Below, in pieces: positions 48,587 through 58,762 of a stretch of DNA of 64,000 bases; position 1 is the first letter of the stretch, and every line of letters begins with the position of its first letter. The stretch is taken from assembly GCA_903863845.1 (NCBI GenBank), contig CAIPDP010000073.1, forward strand, positions 1 to 64,000, given 5' to 3'. This DNA is from an uncultured Mucilaginibacter sp. (GTDB taxonomy: Bacteria > Bacteroidota > Bacteroidia > Sphingobacteriales > Sphingobacteriaceae). Under the pieces are notes generated by a model. That model saw only the letters and a list, made by a program, of their open reading frames with translations, ran no database searches and was not told the origin of the DNA. The translations under genes were made by a program, and so were the position numbers.

Positions 48587-50605
48587 ATGAATAAACTACT
48601 ATGCCTTTGTCTTACTGCCGCTGTTTTGAGTATCGGAACTTTTGCAGACGCGCAGAAAAAAAGCTTTGTTGATGTCGCCGGGTTAGACACGCAGGTAAAA
48701 CCTGGCGATAATTTCTTTCGCTATGTGAATGGACGCTGGTATGACACCGCTAAGATCGCTAGCGATCAATCGGGCGTGGGCTCTTACTCTTTCCTGAATA
48801 TACCGCAAAAGAAGTTATTGCAAAATATCCTCGATAGCGTTTCAAAAGCTAATAACAGGGTGGGAAGTATTGAACAGCAAGTCGGTGATTTCTACGCATC
48901 CGGCATGGATGTGGCCACCATTGACAGGCGCGGCTATCAACCCGTTCAACCCATACTGAACCGTATCAAGGCGATCGACAATGTAGCATCGCTGCTGAAA
49001 TTCGTAGCCACGGAATTCAAATCCGGAAACCATTCTATCATCAGCTTTGGTATTGGCCCGGATAACAAAAATAGCGCCATCAACATTGCTCACCTCTACC
49101 AGGCTGGCATCGGCTTGCCCGACCGCGACTATTATTTTAAAACAGATTCGGCAACGCTTCACCTTCAACAAGCCTATAAAAATTATGTAAGTACTTTATT
49201 TCAGCTGACTGGTAGCAATAAAGCCGAAGCCATAAAAGATGCAGCTATCGTTTATGGTATCGAAAAGCAGCTGGCTGATTCGCATAAAACGAATATCGCA
49301 CTCAGAGACGTTGAAGCCAATTACCACAAACTATCGGTTCAAGCGCTTGCTAAATCACAACCCGGTTTAGGCTGGCCAACCTTGTTCAATAATTTAGGGG
49401 CATCCACAGACTCGGTGGATGTGGCACAACCTGCTTATTATGATCAATTAGCAAGCTTGTTAAAAACCATCAGCCTTGATGATTGGAAAATTTATTTGAA
49501 GGCAAACACTTTAGAAAACTATGCGGAAACATTGAGTAAACCTTTTGTGGATGCCTCATTTGAGTTTAACAAAGACTTGAGCGGCCAGGCCACGCAAAAG
49601 CCACGCCGACAGATCATGACCGAACAAGTTGATAACTATCTGGGCGAGGCTTTGGGGCAGTTGTATGTCAAACGATATTTCAACGAGGACGCGAAAAAAA
49701 GAGTGCTCACGCTGGTCAATAACCTGCAGAGAGCATTTGAGAACCGCATCAATCACCTCGACTGGATGTCGGACAGTACCAAACTAAAGGCCAAAGAAAA
49801 ATTATATGCGATCATCAAAAATATTGGTTATCCGGATAAATGGAGGGATTATTCGAAGGTGCAGATCAACAGAGGCCAATATTTTGAGAATATTCTTGCG
49901 CTAAATCAAAACGATTACCTGTTTCAGCTGGCTAAACTCAACAAAGCAGTTGATAAGACAGAATGGGGATTGGACCCTGCCACTGTTACGGCCTATTATA
50001 ATCCTTCGGTGAATAAAATCGTCTTCCCGGCGGGCATTTTGCAATATCCTTATTTTGACTTTACAGCAGACGATGCCATCATTTATGGCGGTATCGGCAT
50101 GGTCATAGGCCACGAGATGACCCACGCCTTTGATGACCAGGGAGCCCAATTTGATAAAGACGGCAACGTGAAAAACTGGTGGACAAAAGAAGATTTCCAA
50201 AAGTTCAGAGTGAAAACCAGTCAGCTTGCGGCTTTATACAGCACATTCACCGTGCTGGATACAGTCCATGTCAAAGGCGCCCTTACGCTGGGTGAAAACA
50301 CTGCTGACAATGGCGGAATCGCCATTGCTTACGATGCCTTTAAGATGACACCGCAAGGCCTGAGCAATGAAAAAATTGATGGTTTTACGCCGGATCAACG
50401 TTTCTTTTTGTCGATCGCCAGGATCTGGCGGGTAAAAACACGGGATGCCTTCCTTCGTACCTACGTCAATACCAACCCGCATTCACCGGCCATGTGGCGT
50501 GTCAACGGTCCGCTAATGAATTTTGAACCATTTTACCGGGCATTCGATGTTAAACCGGGAGATAAAAATTATAAATCGGAAGAACAAAGGGTAATGATTT
50601 GGTGA
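48587..50605 (+). CDS. M13 family metallopeptidase
   Basis: VIGHEMTHAFDDQGAQFDKDGN, GENTADNGGIAIAYDAF. Confidence 0.95.
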   Translation: MNKLLCLCLTAAVLSIGTFADAQKKSFVDVAGLDTQVKPGDNFFRYVNGRWYDTAKIASDQSGVGSYSFLNIPQKKLLQNILDSVSKANNRVGSIEQQVGDFYASGMDVATIDRRGYQPVQPILNRIKAIDNVASLLKFVATEFKSGNHSIISFGIGPDNKNSAINIAHLYQAGIGLPDRDYYFKTDSATLHLQQAYKNYVSTLFQLTGSNKAEAIKDAAIVYGIEKQLADSHKTNIALRDVEANYHKLSVQALAKSQPGLGWPTLFNNLGASTDSVDVAQPAYYDQLASLLKTISLDDWKIYLKANTLENYAETLSKPFVDASFEFNKDLSGQATQKPRRQIMTEQVDNYLGEALGQLYVKRYFNEDAKKRVLTLVNNLQRAFENRINHLDWMSDSTKLKAKEKLYAIIKNIGYPDKWRDYSKVQINRGQYFENILALNQNDYLFQLAKLNKAVDKTEWGLDPATVTAYYNPSVNKIVFPAGILQYPYFDFTADDAIIYGGIGMVIGHEMTHAFDDQGAQFDKDGNVKNWWTKEDFQKFRVKTSQLAALYSTFTVLDTVHVKGALTLGENTADNGGIAIAYDAFKMTPQGLSNEKIDGFTPDQRFFLSIARIWRVKTRDAFLRTYVNTNPHSPAMWRVNGPLMNFEPFYRAFDVKPGDKNYKSEEQRVMIW

Positions 50606-50646
50606 GGGTTAGGTTAGTCGGGATATAAAATCCGGGCTAACGTAGA

Positions 50647-51032
50647 AATCGTGTCTTAACCCCATCCTCCTCCTTCCCCTGCTTTGCAGGGTAAGGTATC
50701 ACACAGGGCCGTAACCCAGAAAAATCCATCGCTGCCGCAAGCCTCCCGGCTTGTGGCCTTTAGACGGGTAGGCGATATGCATTTGAACAGCTTCCTTTCC
50801 CTTCCGGTTTTTAATATTTCATTTAAGTAATTAGCATCCATAGATCATTAACCAGCATACGAGCCACAAGCCGGGAGGCTTGTGTAAGTGGGAAAGAGTA
50901 ATCCTGTCTATCTAAAAAAAATCCTGAAAATCGTGTTCAATAACTAGCATGCGGGCCACAAGCCGGGAGGCTTGCGGTAGCATTGGCAAAATAATCCTGT
51001 CTATCTAAAAGTAATCCTGAAAATCGTGTTCA
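50647..51032. repeat. composite intergenic repeat block
   Basis: Fourth copy of the CCCCATCCTCC repeat (50660-50713); perfect 20-bp arm CAAGCCTCCCGGCTTGTGGC (50738-50757) inverted to 50863-50882 and 50955-50974; about 91-bp tandem duplication (50850-50940 / 50941-51032). Confidence 0.9.
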
Positions 51033-51045
51033 AAAAAAGAAGTGT

Positions 51046-51426
51046 TCACAGCGTAATCAAAAACACCCCGCAAACCAATATCACATGTACCAGCACCACC
51101 AATGCCAGCAAATTGCGGTTTTGACGGCTCATGATGGTTAATCGCTCGTTCACCCGGCGGGCCAGGCGGTTGTTGAGGAAAACCAGGTGATTGATGAACA
51201 GCAAGCTTACCATTGCCAGCAAGATAGCGGTATCTGCTAATGAACCGGCCTCTATCATACCCATGTGTAGCATCAGGTCGATGGCCAGCAGCGTGCAGGT
51301 AAGCAATACGATCAGCATAAAACTGGCGTTTAATAAGGCTTTGCTTTGGGGGGCCTTGCCCTGCCCGAAATTGCGGAATGTCCACCGGTAAACCGTTACG
51401 TAAATGGACTGTGCTGATTTTAACAT
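51046..51426 (-). CDS. hypothetical integral membrane protein (126 aa)
   Basis: MLKSAQSIYVTVYRWTFRNFGQGK, three hydrophobic segments. Confidence 0.6.
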   Translation of the reverse strand: MLKSAQSIYVTVYRWTFRNFGQGKAPQSKALLNASFMLIVLLTCTLLAIDLMLHMGMIEAGSLADTAILLAMVSLLFINHLVFLNNRLARRVNERLTIMSRQNRNLLALVVLVHVILVCGVFLITL

Positions 51427-51619
51427 GGCTGTATTTGTTTAAAGGTTTCGGCAGGCAGCACGCCCAGGGGACAGCGTAAGCCTGCGTTTGGTTTGGTTTT
51501 GTTATTTAACGTTTTAACGTTATCAAAAAGTATAATGTTTGGTAAAAAATTATTTATCCAAATATTATAAAACCATTTAATAAAAACACCAAACTAAAGC
51601 CATGAAATATATGCCGAAC

Positions 51620-53206
51620 TCACTTTTGCTGACTGATATCAAAAACGCCGTATAAATTCACATTCGGATCAACTACGATGTTCGTCACGGCATTGTTCAC
51701 ATTAAATTGTACCGTAGTAAACCGGCCCTTGATATCAACTGGATGAATCTCATTATCGATCAGGAAATCGACCGTAGTTTCATAAAGATCATTTTGAACC
51801 TGCGCGATCTGGAGCTCCACCGTTTTTTCATAGGGGTCATATTTCCATTTCGCTGAAATTTGTAGGTGGCCGGGTGTATATAGCCATTGTTTGAAGAATT
51901 GCTCCAGGTCAACCTTGCTTTCTTTTTCCATCACCGCGCGCAGATCTTCGGTGTTGGCATTGCCATTTTCATACTTATCGTAATAAGCGCGAATACCCTT
52001 CCAGAACAACTCATCACCCAGCTTACGGCGCAGCATGTGCAATACCCATCCGCCCTTTTGGTAGCTATTGGCATTTAGTAATTGCATAAAATTGTCGGTT
52101 ACGGCCGTATCCACTACCGGATGGAAACGCTCTTTTTCAAAATCGAGCGCGGTTTTCCGGTCGTCTGTCATTCTTTGCTTCAGGATGTCGGCACCGTATT
52201 TATTCTCCAGGTACAAATTGGTCATATAGGTAGCAAAGCCCTCGCTCAGCCATAAGTGAGCAAAGCTTTTTTCGCTGGCAGCATCGCCAAACCATTGGTG
52301 AGCGATCTCATGCGCCATCAGTTCTTCAATGTCTTTTGCACCAACTGAGTTTTCGTAATAAAAAATACAGCTGGCGTTTTCCATACCACCAAATATGGTT
52401 TTCGACTGCACATTGGCCAGTTTCTCATAAGCATAGGGGCCAACTTTATCCATATAATAAGCTAGTATCTCGCGGGCAACGGCATAGCTATTAAAGCCAA
52501 CGTCTTTATTTTCCGGGAAAACATAGGTGTACACGGGTGTACCTTTTACTTCGCCGGTATGGTCGATAGCAAAATCGGCAGCGCCTATCACCATTACTTT
52601 GGTAGGCAGGGGTGCGCTTTCTTTCCAGCGGGTTTGCTTCAGGCCACTGGGCAATACCGTTTCGCTTTGCTTGTTACCGTTGGCAACCACCTGATAATGG
52701 CCGGGTGCGGTTACATTGAATTCAACGGTTGCTTTATCATCCGGGTCATCGACACAGGGTAACCAGTTATGTGCGCGGTTGGGCCAGTTATCACCAAAAA
52801 AAGTACGGTGTCCGAATTTATTTTTCGATATGATCAGCCCATCAGAAGGTGTGCCACTATAGGTAATGGTATAGGTATGTTTGCTGCCTTCACTACCAAT
52901 GACGGCAAGTTTTAGCTCGTCGGCTTTTTGCTCAAAGCTTACCGGCGTTTTCTTTTCCATCACACTACTTACTGTCATGCCTTTACCGTCTTTGTTGGGC
53001 TGGGACAAATCGAGGCTAAACGATGATACCTCTTTCAAAAACTTAACCGTTACATCCGCCTTGCCTTTGATGACATCATTTTCATCACTCAACTGCAGGG
53101 TAAAGGTATAATGTTGAACATCGATGCTTGCACCGGGTTTTTGGGCGTAAACTGATAAAGAAAAAAACAGGACTGCGATCAGCGGAAAAAAGAGGGGTTT
53201 GCGCAT
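51620..53206 (-). CDS. M1 family aminopeptidase
   Basis: GGMENASCIFYYE, LMAHEIAHQWFGDAASEKSFAHLWLSEGFATYM. Confidence 0.94.
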   Translation of the reverse strand: MRKPLFFPLIAVLFFSLSVYAQKPGASIDVQHYTFTLQLSDENDVIKGKADVTVKFLKEVSSFSLDLSQPNKDGKGMTVSSVMEKKTPVSFEQKADELKLAVIGSEGSKHTYTITYSGTPSDGLIISKNKFGHRTFFGDNWPNRAHNWLPCVDDPDDKATVEFNVTAPGHYQVVANGNKQSETVLPSGLKQTRWKESAPLPTKVMVIGAADFAIDHTGEVKGTPVYTYVFPENKDVGFNSYAVAREILAYYMDKVGPYAYEKLANVQSKTIFGGMENASCIFYYENSVGAKDIEELMAHEIAHQWFGDAASEKSFAHLWLSEGFATYMTNLYLENKYGADILKQRMTDDRKTALDFEKERFHPVVDTAVTDNFMQLLNANSYQKGGWVLHMLRRKLGDELFWKGIRAYYDKYENGNANTEDLRAVMEKESKVDLEQFFKQWLYTPGHLQISAKWKYDPYEKTVELQIAQVQNDLYETTVDFLIDNEIHPVDIKGRFTTVQFNVNNAVTNIVVDPNVNLYGVFDISQQK

Positions 53207-53280
53207 AGTTAGGGCTTGAAAACCTAAAGTTAAATATTTAAACAAAAAAAGCGGCCGGGCCGCTTCTGTATATAAATCTT

Positions 53281-54606
53281 TTATCGTGGCATGCGCCGCA
53301 TCATGTTTGCCATGGCGGCCGGATTGCTCATTTGCTTCATCACTTTGCGCATATCTTCAAACTGTTTCAGCAGCCTGTTTACTTCCTGCAGGTTGGTGCC
53401 TGAGCCTTTGGCGATACGGTTTCTGCGGCTTTGGTTAATGGCATCCGGGTTTTCCTTTTCAAATGGTGTCATCGATTGAATGATGGCCTCGATGTTTTTG
53501 AATGCATCATCACCCACTTCAACATCCTTCATCATTTTGCCAACACCAGGTATCATGCCCATCAGATCCTTCATGTTACCCATTTTCTTGATCTGCTGTA
53601 TCTGGCCGTAGAAGTCGTTAAAATCGAACTTGTTTTTGCGGATCTTCTTTTGGAGCTCGGCGGCTTCTTTCTCGTCAAATTGTTGCTGTGCACGTTCAAC
53701 CAGCGAGATCACGTCGCCCATACCCAGGATACGCGATGCCATACGGTCAGGGTGGAACACGTCGAGCGCTTCCATTTTTTCGCCGGTACCGATAAACTTG
53801 ATCGGTTTATCTACGACCGATTTGATCGATAGCGCGGCACCACCTCGGGTATCACCATCGAGCTTGGTCAGTACGGCACCGGTAAAGTCGAGGCGGTCAT
53901 TGAATACCTTCGCGGTATTTACGGCATCCTGACCAGTCATAGCGTCCACCACAAACAGTATTTCCTGCGGATTGGTGGCGGCTTTAACTTCTTCTATTTC
54001 GCGCATCATCGCCTCATCAACCGATAAACGGCCGGCGGTGTCAATGATGATCACATTATTACCCTGTTGTTTTGCCAGGGCGATACCTTCTTTAGCAATA
54101 GCTATCGGGTCCTTTGATTCGAGGTTGGCGTAAACCGGTACACCGATCTGCTCACCTAAAACCTTCAGCTGGTCTATCGCAGCCGGGCGGTAAACGTCAC
54201 CAGCTATCAGTAAGGGTTTTTTATTTCTTTGGGTTTTAAGGAAATTCGCCAGTTTACCGCTGAAAGTGGTTTTTCCGGCACCGTTCAAACCTGCAATGAG
54301 GATAATGGTAGGATTGCTGCTCAGGTTCAGTTCGGCGGCGCTTCCTCCCATCAGGGCGGCCAACTCGTCGTTCATGATCTTGGTCAGCAATTGCCCCGGC
54401 GAAATGGCGGTTAGCACATTTTGGCCCAGCGCCTTTTGCTTTACTTCGTCCGTAAAAGTTTTGGCGGTTTTATAGTTAACGTCGGCGTCGAGGAGGGCCT
54501 TGCGGATCTCCTTCATGGTCTCCGCCACGTTGATCTCGGTAATCGTTCCCTGACCCTTCAGGACCTTGAACGCCCTGTCGAGTTTATCTGAAAGATTTTC
54601 AAACAT
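53281..54606 (-). CDS. ffh: signal recognition particle protein
   Basis: GLNGAGKTTFSGKLANFL, DTAGRLSVDEAMM, C-terminal Met-rich M domain. Confidence 0.97.
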   Translation of the reverse strand: MFENLSDKLDRAFKVLKGQGTITEINVAETMKEIRKALLDADVNYKTAKTFTDEVKQKALGQNVLTAISPGQLLTKIMNDELAALMGGSAAELNLSSNPTIILIAGLNGAGKTTFSGKLANFLKTQRNKKPLLIAGDVYRPAAIDQLKVLGEQIGVPVYANLESKDPIAIAKEGIALAKQQGNNVIIIDTAGRLSVDEAMMREIEEVKAATNPQEILFVVDAMTGQDAVNTAKVFNDRLDFTGAVLTKLDGDTRGGAALSIKSVVDKPIKFIGTGEKMEALDVFHPDRMASRILGMGDVISLVERAQQQFDEKEAAELQKKIRKNKFDFNDFYGQIQQIKKMGNMKDLMGMIPGVGKMMKDVEVGDDAFKNIEAIIQSMTPFEKENPDAINQSRRNRIAKGSGTNLQEVNRLLKQFEDMRKVMKQMSNPAAMANMMRRMPR

Positions 54607-54684
54607 CTGTATTTAGCTCAATTTAGGCTGCAAAGTTAAGATTTTGGAGCGAAACCTTTTCATAAGCGAAATTTGTGTGTGTTG

Positions 54685-55887
54685 CTATTTTATCAGCTTC
54701 CACATTTCTTTATTAAAATCGGCTTTGCTGATACCACTTACCTTTTCCAGCACCATAAAATAATTCTCATCACCCACCTGCCTTTTACCACAGCTCAATA
54801 AAGTCAGCACTGCGGCAAAGCCTTTTTCCTTTTCGATTTTTTGAGCGATCAGTGCATTTAAAGCATAGGCTATTTTTAAGGGTTTATCACCATCCTCGTA
54901 GTTTTTTGATTGGATATACAAATTCATCCAATCGGCATCCGGATTGGCGGCGGCATAAGATTTGAATTTGGCCAATACGTCTTTCCAGGGTATACCCCAG
55001 CTGCCGCCATACAGGTAAGCGCAACCTTCGTCTACCGGGCGGTTGATGGTATCGCTGTTTAAAACGATGCGCAGGCGGTCGTGCCAAAGGTCGTGGGGGT
55101 CGAAGCGTTGGTTATAGTAATTGTATCCGCTTAGTATGACGCTCGTATTATTTTCGCGGCCGGTCAGGATATCAGATTTGACACCATTATAATCGCTTTT
55201 ATAATCTAAACCGAGTATTTGCTGAGCCTCCGGGAAGTTATCGCAATAATAATATTCGATGGGCGAACTGGCGATACCCAGTTTTTTGTCGTAAAAACTA
55301 ACCGACTTTAAAAAAGCCTCCGCATCGCGCTTTACCAGCGTATCCTTAAAATGAAAATCAATATTTCCCAGGCGCTTGCTTTTCCACGATAGGGTGTTTT
55401 GTTTTAAAGGCGAGCAGAAGTAAAATTTACCATCAGTCAGCTCGGCCATAAACCGGAATGCGGCACGGAACACCGGAGTCCGGTTGCTATCGACACCAAT
55501 AAAGGCTAATTGAATAAGGTATTTGTTAGCTTCTAATTTTACAAAATTGGTTAGATGGCATTTATAAAAGTTTTGATCTCCAAAGCGATTACTTTGCCCG
55601 ATATGCTTTAGCTCATCCAGCAATGCAGTTGTTTCGGTTAGTGTTCCTGCCAAAACATACGTATTATTTTTATTTGGCCCGTCTTTTTCCTTTAAAAAAC
55701 CATTCAGCGAGCTGATCAGCTGATTCCTGACCGAAGTGTCTTTCGCAAGGCTTGCCATTTCGGTTACGATAACAGATTGGGAAAAAGCGCTTATGCGAAA
55801 AAACAGGAAAATCAGGATGAAAAAGGGGACCTGGCGTTTAAGGTTCATGACCGGATATTTCAGGTCAAGATAATACATTCCGACCAA
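54685..55887 (-). CDS. hypothetical secreted protein (peptidase-MA-like context)
   Basis: Signal-like N-terminus, long single ORF in the minus-strand gene series. Confidence 0.55.
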   Translation of the reverse strand: MVGMYYLDLKYPVMNLKRQVPFFILIFLFFRISAFSQSVIVTEMASLAKDTSVRNQLISSLNGFLKEKDGPNKNNTYVLAGTLTETTALLDELKHIGQSNRFGDQNFYKCHLTNFVKLEANKYLIQLAFIGVDSNRTPVFRAAFRFMAELTDGKFYFCSPLKQNTLSWKSKRLGNIDFHFKDTLVKRDAEAFLKSVSFYDKKLGIASSPIEYYYCDNFPEAQQILGLDYKSDYNGVKSDILTGRENNTSVILSGYNYYNQRFDPHDLWHDRLRIVLNSDTINRPVDEGCAYLYGGSWGIPWKDVLAKFKSYAAANPDADWMNLYIQSKNYEDGDKPLKIAYALNALIAQKIEKEKGFAAVLTLLSCGKRQVGDENYFMVLEKVSGISKADFNKEMWKLIK

Positions 55888-55893
55888 TAAAAC

Positions 55894-56898
55894 TTAGGGG
55901 AATGTATAAGCAACTCCCATCGATAATCCTTCAGTAGCTTGTGGCGTGTGCGAGGTGTTTTTATCGTACAGGAAAGTGCCATTCATTGATACGGCTATCA
56001 GTCGGTTTACTTTGGCAGTTAAGGTTGCGTCAAGGCGATGGGTAGTATAGGCAAGCGGTTGTATGTAAGGTATAAATAAAGCATAGCGTGCGTTCAGGTG
56101 CAGGTTTTTCATCAGGTCCTTGTCAATACTGCCTACGGCCTGTACTGCCAGCTGGTTGTAAAAAGTATGGCCGGGCTTAACACCGTAGTTTGCCGGTAGG
56201 TTATGGTAGATAGCGGTATCCAAAAGGAAAGTCTGCTTGGCAGTACCGGTACCCAGCCGCAGGTCGTAATATTTATTGGGCTTATATTCAAAGCCGACCG
56301 ATTCCGTTAGGTAGCCTGGCGCCATAAAATTTGAGATGAGCAAACCTCCGGGTACCGAATTCCCGCTTGGGTCGGTATAGGTGTATCCTGCGGCAAACTG
56401 CGACTCAAAACTCAGCGATCCAAAGAAATACCATTTTTTTGTGATCTGCCCGGCAAGTTTATTGTCCAGGAATATCCGGTCGTTTGTTTTCCGCGAGCCC
56501 TGCCCTTTGGTTGCTGCTACACCATATAAAAAATTGGTTTCGGTGGCATAATCCAGGGGCGACTTGTTATATTCTGCTTTGAAATCTAAGTTGGTTCCCA
56601 AAGCCAGCGAACTGATACCTCCGGCACTCCAGTTGGTTGTAAAGGCTGATTGATTGAAATTAAGACCCCACACCAGGCTTTTCCGCCAGTAACTTACTTT
56701 GTAATCCAGCAGTTCGACGGGGATGTATTGTTCGGTTACCTGTATAGGCCGGATACGCACAGGTAGCGCATTCTTCGGCGGATCGAGCCGGTATTTATTA
56801 AGTAAATTAGTGTCGACTTTCAGGGTATCTGTTTGTTGGGCAAAAGCGCCGGCAGAAATGAGGAGGAAAACAAAAATACCTTGAAATGTTTTAAACAT
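55894..56898 (-). CDS. DUF3078 domain-containing protein
   Basis: YWRKSLVWGLNFNQSAFTTNWSAGGISSLALGTNLDFKAEY. Confidence 0.85.
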   Translation of the reverse strand: MFKTFQGIFVFLLISAGAFAQQTDTLKVDTNLLNKYRLDPPKNALPVRIRPIQVTEQYIPVELLDYKVSYWRKSLVWGLNFNQSAFTTNWSAGGISSLALGTNLDFKAEYNKSPLDYATETNFLYGVAATKGQGSRKTNDRIFLDNKLAGQITKKWYFFGSLSFESQFAAGYTYTDPSGNSVPGGLLISNFMAPGYLTESVGFEYKPNKYYDLRLGTGTAKQTFLLDTAIYHNLPANYGVKPGHTFYNQLAVQAVGSIDKDLMKNLHLNARYALFIPYIQPLAYTTHRLDATLTAKVNRLIAVSMNGTFLYDKNTSHTPQATEGLSMGVAYTFP

Positions 56899-57014
56899 AG
56901 TTGTGCAAATTAACGCAAAACATGCTGGTTTTTAAAAAGCAAATACTATCAGCATTAACCTTAATTCGATACTATTTATTGTCATCATACGCAATTTAAT
57001 AGTACTTTGTCCTA

Positions 57015-57806
57015 TTAAGTTCCGGTTTGGACTGATTTTAACGAGGGTAATGAATTACCTTTTTTATTGCGCAGGAATCGGCGGAGACTGGTTCGGATAT
57101 AGGAAATAAACTCGTATTCGGTATCTGAAGTAACGGTATAATAACTTGGCCTGTACCTGATCATAAATTCGTTCAGATCATTACCCTTCAACTTGGTAAT
57201 ATTAGCCACATAAGATCGGTTAAAGCGATAGTCGATCACATTTTGGTGATAATCTTCCTGTATCAGACCCTGTAAATGGGCGGCATTGCGACCACTGCGG
57301 CTCAATGAATTATATAGTGCATCCAGGTTAAAGCCTGCGCCTCCGCCAGGAACAATGCTGAATGGATTACTGAAGGCGCTTGAGCCATAGGCTTTACTGT
57401 ACTCGCGTCGGGTTGCCAGCAATCGTTGCATTGGGGTGTGCAGCGAATCGCGGATCGTAACTTCGTGCAGCATGATAGAATTGCGGGGCAGGTAAACAAT
57501 GATACTATTGGTGTTTTTGACCAATACCGTATCGTTAAAATAGTATTCTTTTATAAAGACCAGTTTGTCGCCAGGGCTGGCTGAAACATTGAACTCGCCT
57601 TTGAAATCGTCATAATAGCTTAGACCCGATGTCAGATTGATTATGCTAACCCGCGCAACACGTTCTTTGGTGTCTTTGTCAAAAACAATTCCCTGTACCT
57701 GTTTATCCTGTCCAAACACCCGTGAAACGCCCGGTCCGCACAGGAGTAAGTATATCCAGCATACTAACCAAACCAAACTTCGGCTTTTGCCGGCCTTCAT
57801 CTTCAT
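57015..57806 (-). CDS. carboxypeptidase-like regulatory domain protein
   Basis: VQGIVFDKDTKERVARVSIINLTSGLSYYDDFKGEFNVSASPGDKLVF. Confidence 0.7.
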   Translation of the reverse strand: MKMKAGKSRSLVWLVCWIYLLLCGPGVSRVFGQDKQVQGIVFDKDTKERVARVSIINLTSGLSYYDDFKGEFNVSASPGDKLVFIKEYYFNDTVLVKNTNSIIVYLPRNSIMLHEVTIRDSLHTPMQRLLATRREYSKAYGSSAFSNPFSIVPGGGAGFNLDALYNSLSRSGRNAAHLQGLIQEDYHQNVIDYRFNRSYVANITKLKGNDLNEFMIRYRPSYYTVTSDTEYEFISYIRTSLRRFLRNKKGNSLPSLKSVQTGT

Positions 57807-57826
57807 TCAACAAACATTTAATTCGG

Positions 57827-58708
57827 CTATTTCGATACGATAAGCTTTTGCCCGATCCTGATATGGTTATCGGGAAGGTTATTTATACCCTTAAGTTCGT
57901 TAACCGTCAATCCAAAACGTCGCGAAATGGAGTATAGTGTATCACCCTGCAACACAATATAAATTTTACCGGAAAGGGTATTGTTAGCGTTATCTGGATT
58001 GGGCTTATCACCAAGCGCCGCAACCGAATCTTTTAGCGCAGTAACAGCGCTATCTTCAATTTGTGTCAATACCCTGTCCTCGCGTTTCTCTTTCTGCTCG
58101 GTGGTTTCAGATCTGTCATACTGATCGAGATTGTATTTTTTGATGATATTGATCAGCAACTGGGGATAATTTGGATTGGTTGCGTAACCATCCGCCTTAA
58201 GACCATTGGCCCAGCCATTGTAGTCATTTTTATCGAGTTTGAACAAATTGGCGTACCGGGGTCGCTTCAGGAATTCCGAGTGGTCGCGATAGGAGTCTTC
58301 GGCCTTATCATATACCCGGAAACAGTCGTTATGATTATCGTCATCTTTGTAATAACTTTTGCCCTGCCACTGGCTATTGCATTTGATGCCAAAATGGTTA
58401 TTTGCCACCCTTGCCAGTTCGCCGTTGCCGCTTCCCGATTCAAACAAGCCTTGCGCCAGCGTAATGCTTGCAGGTATACCGTAAAGGTTCATTTCCTGTA
58501 TGGCAATGGTTTTAAAATGATCGATGTATTCAAGCGAGGTCATCGGCTTGAAATTAGCTATGGCATCGCTGTTTTCTTTTTGAATTTCCTGGTTGTTACG
58601 GCGTGCTTCACGATTATTTACCAGGTTATTGTGTACCGCACAAGCACTTAATAACACCGAAAGTAAGATAGCAAAGGCAGGATAGGTTGTTTTTCGCATT
58701 CCTAACAA
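57827..58708 (-). CDS. glucosaminidase (FlgJ-like) with C-terminal LysM
   Basis: SITLAQGLFESGSGNGELARVANNHFGIKC; LysM YIVLQGDTLYSISRRFGLTVNELKGINNL. Confidence 0.92.
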   Translation of the reverse strand: MLGMRKTTYPAFAILLSVLLSACAVHNNLVNNREARRNNQEIQKENSDAIANFKPMTSLEYIDHFKTIAIQEMNLYGIPASITLAQGLFESGSGNGELARVANNHFGIKCNSQWQGKSYYKDDDNHNDCFRVYDKAEDSYRDHSEFLKRPRYANLFKLDKNDYNGWANGLKADGYATNPNYPQLLINIIKKYNLDQYDRSETTEQKEKREDRVLTQIEDSAVTALKDSVAALGDKPNPDNANNTLSGKIYIVLQGDTLYSISRRFGLTVNELKGINNLPDNHIRIGQKLIVSK

Positions 58709-58762
58709 GTTCTAAAGTGGCGGAATATGATTCCATCCCAAACTTAAGATTTCTAAATAAAT

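Noticed and set aside
50656-50841. 61-aa minus-strand ORF MDANYLNEILKTGRERKLFKCISPTRLKATSREACGSDGFFWV...
   Set aside because: It is a translation of dispersed intergenic repeat DNA (hairpin and CCCCATCC repeat), with no independent protein evidence.
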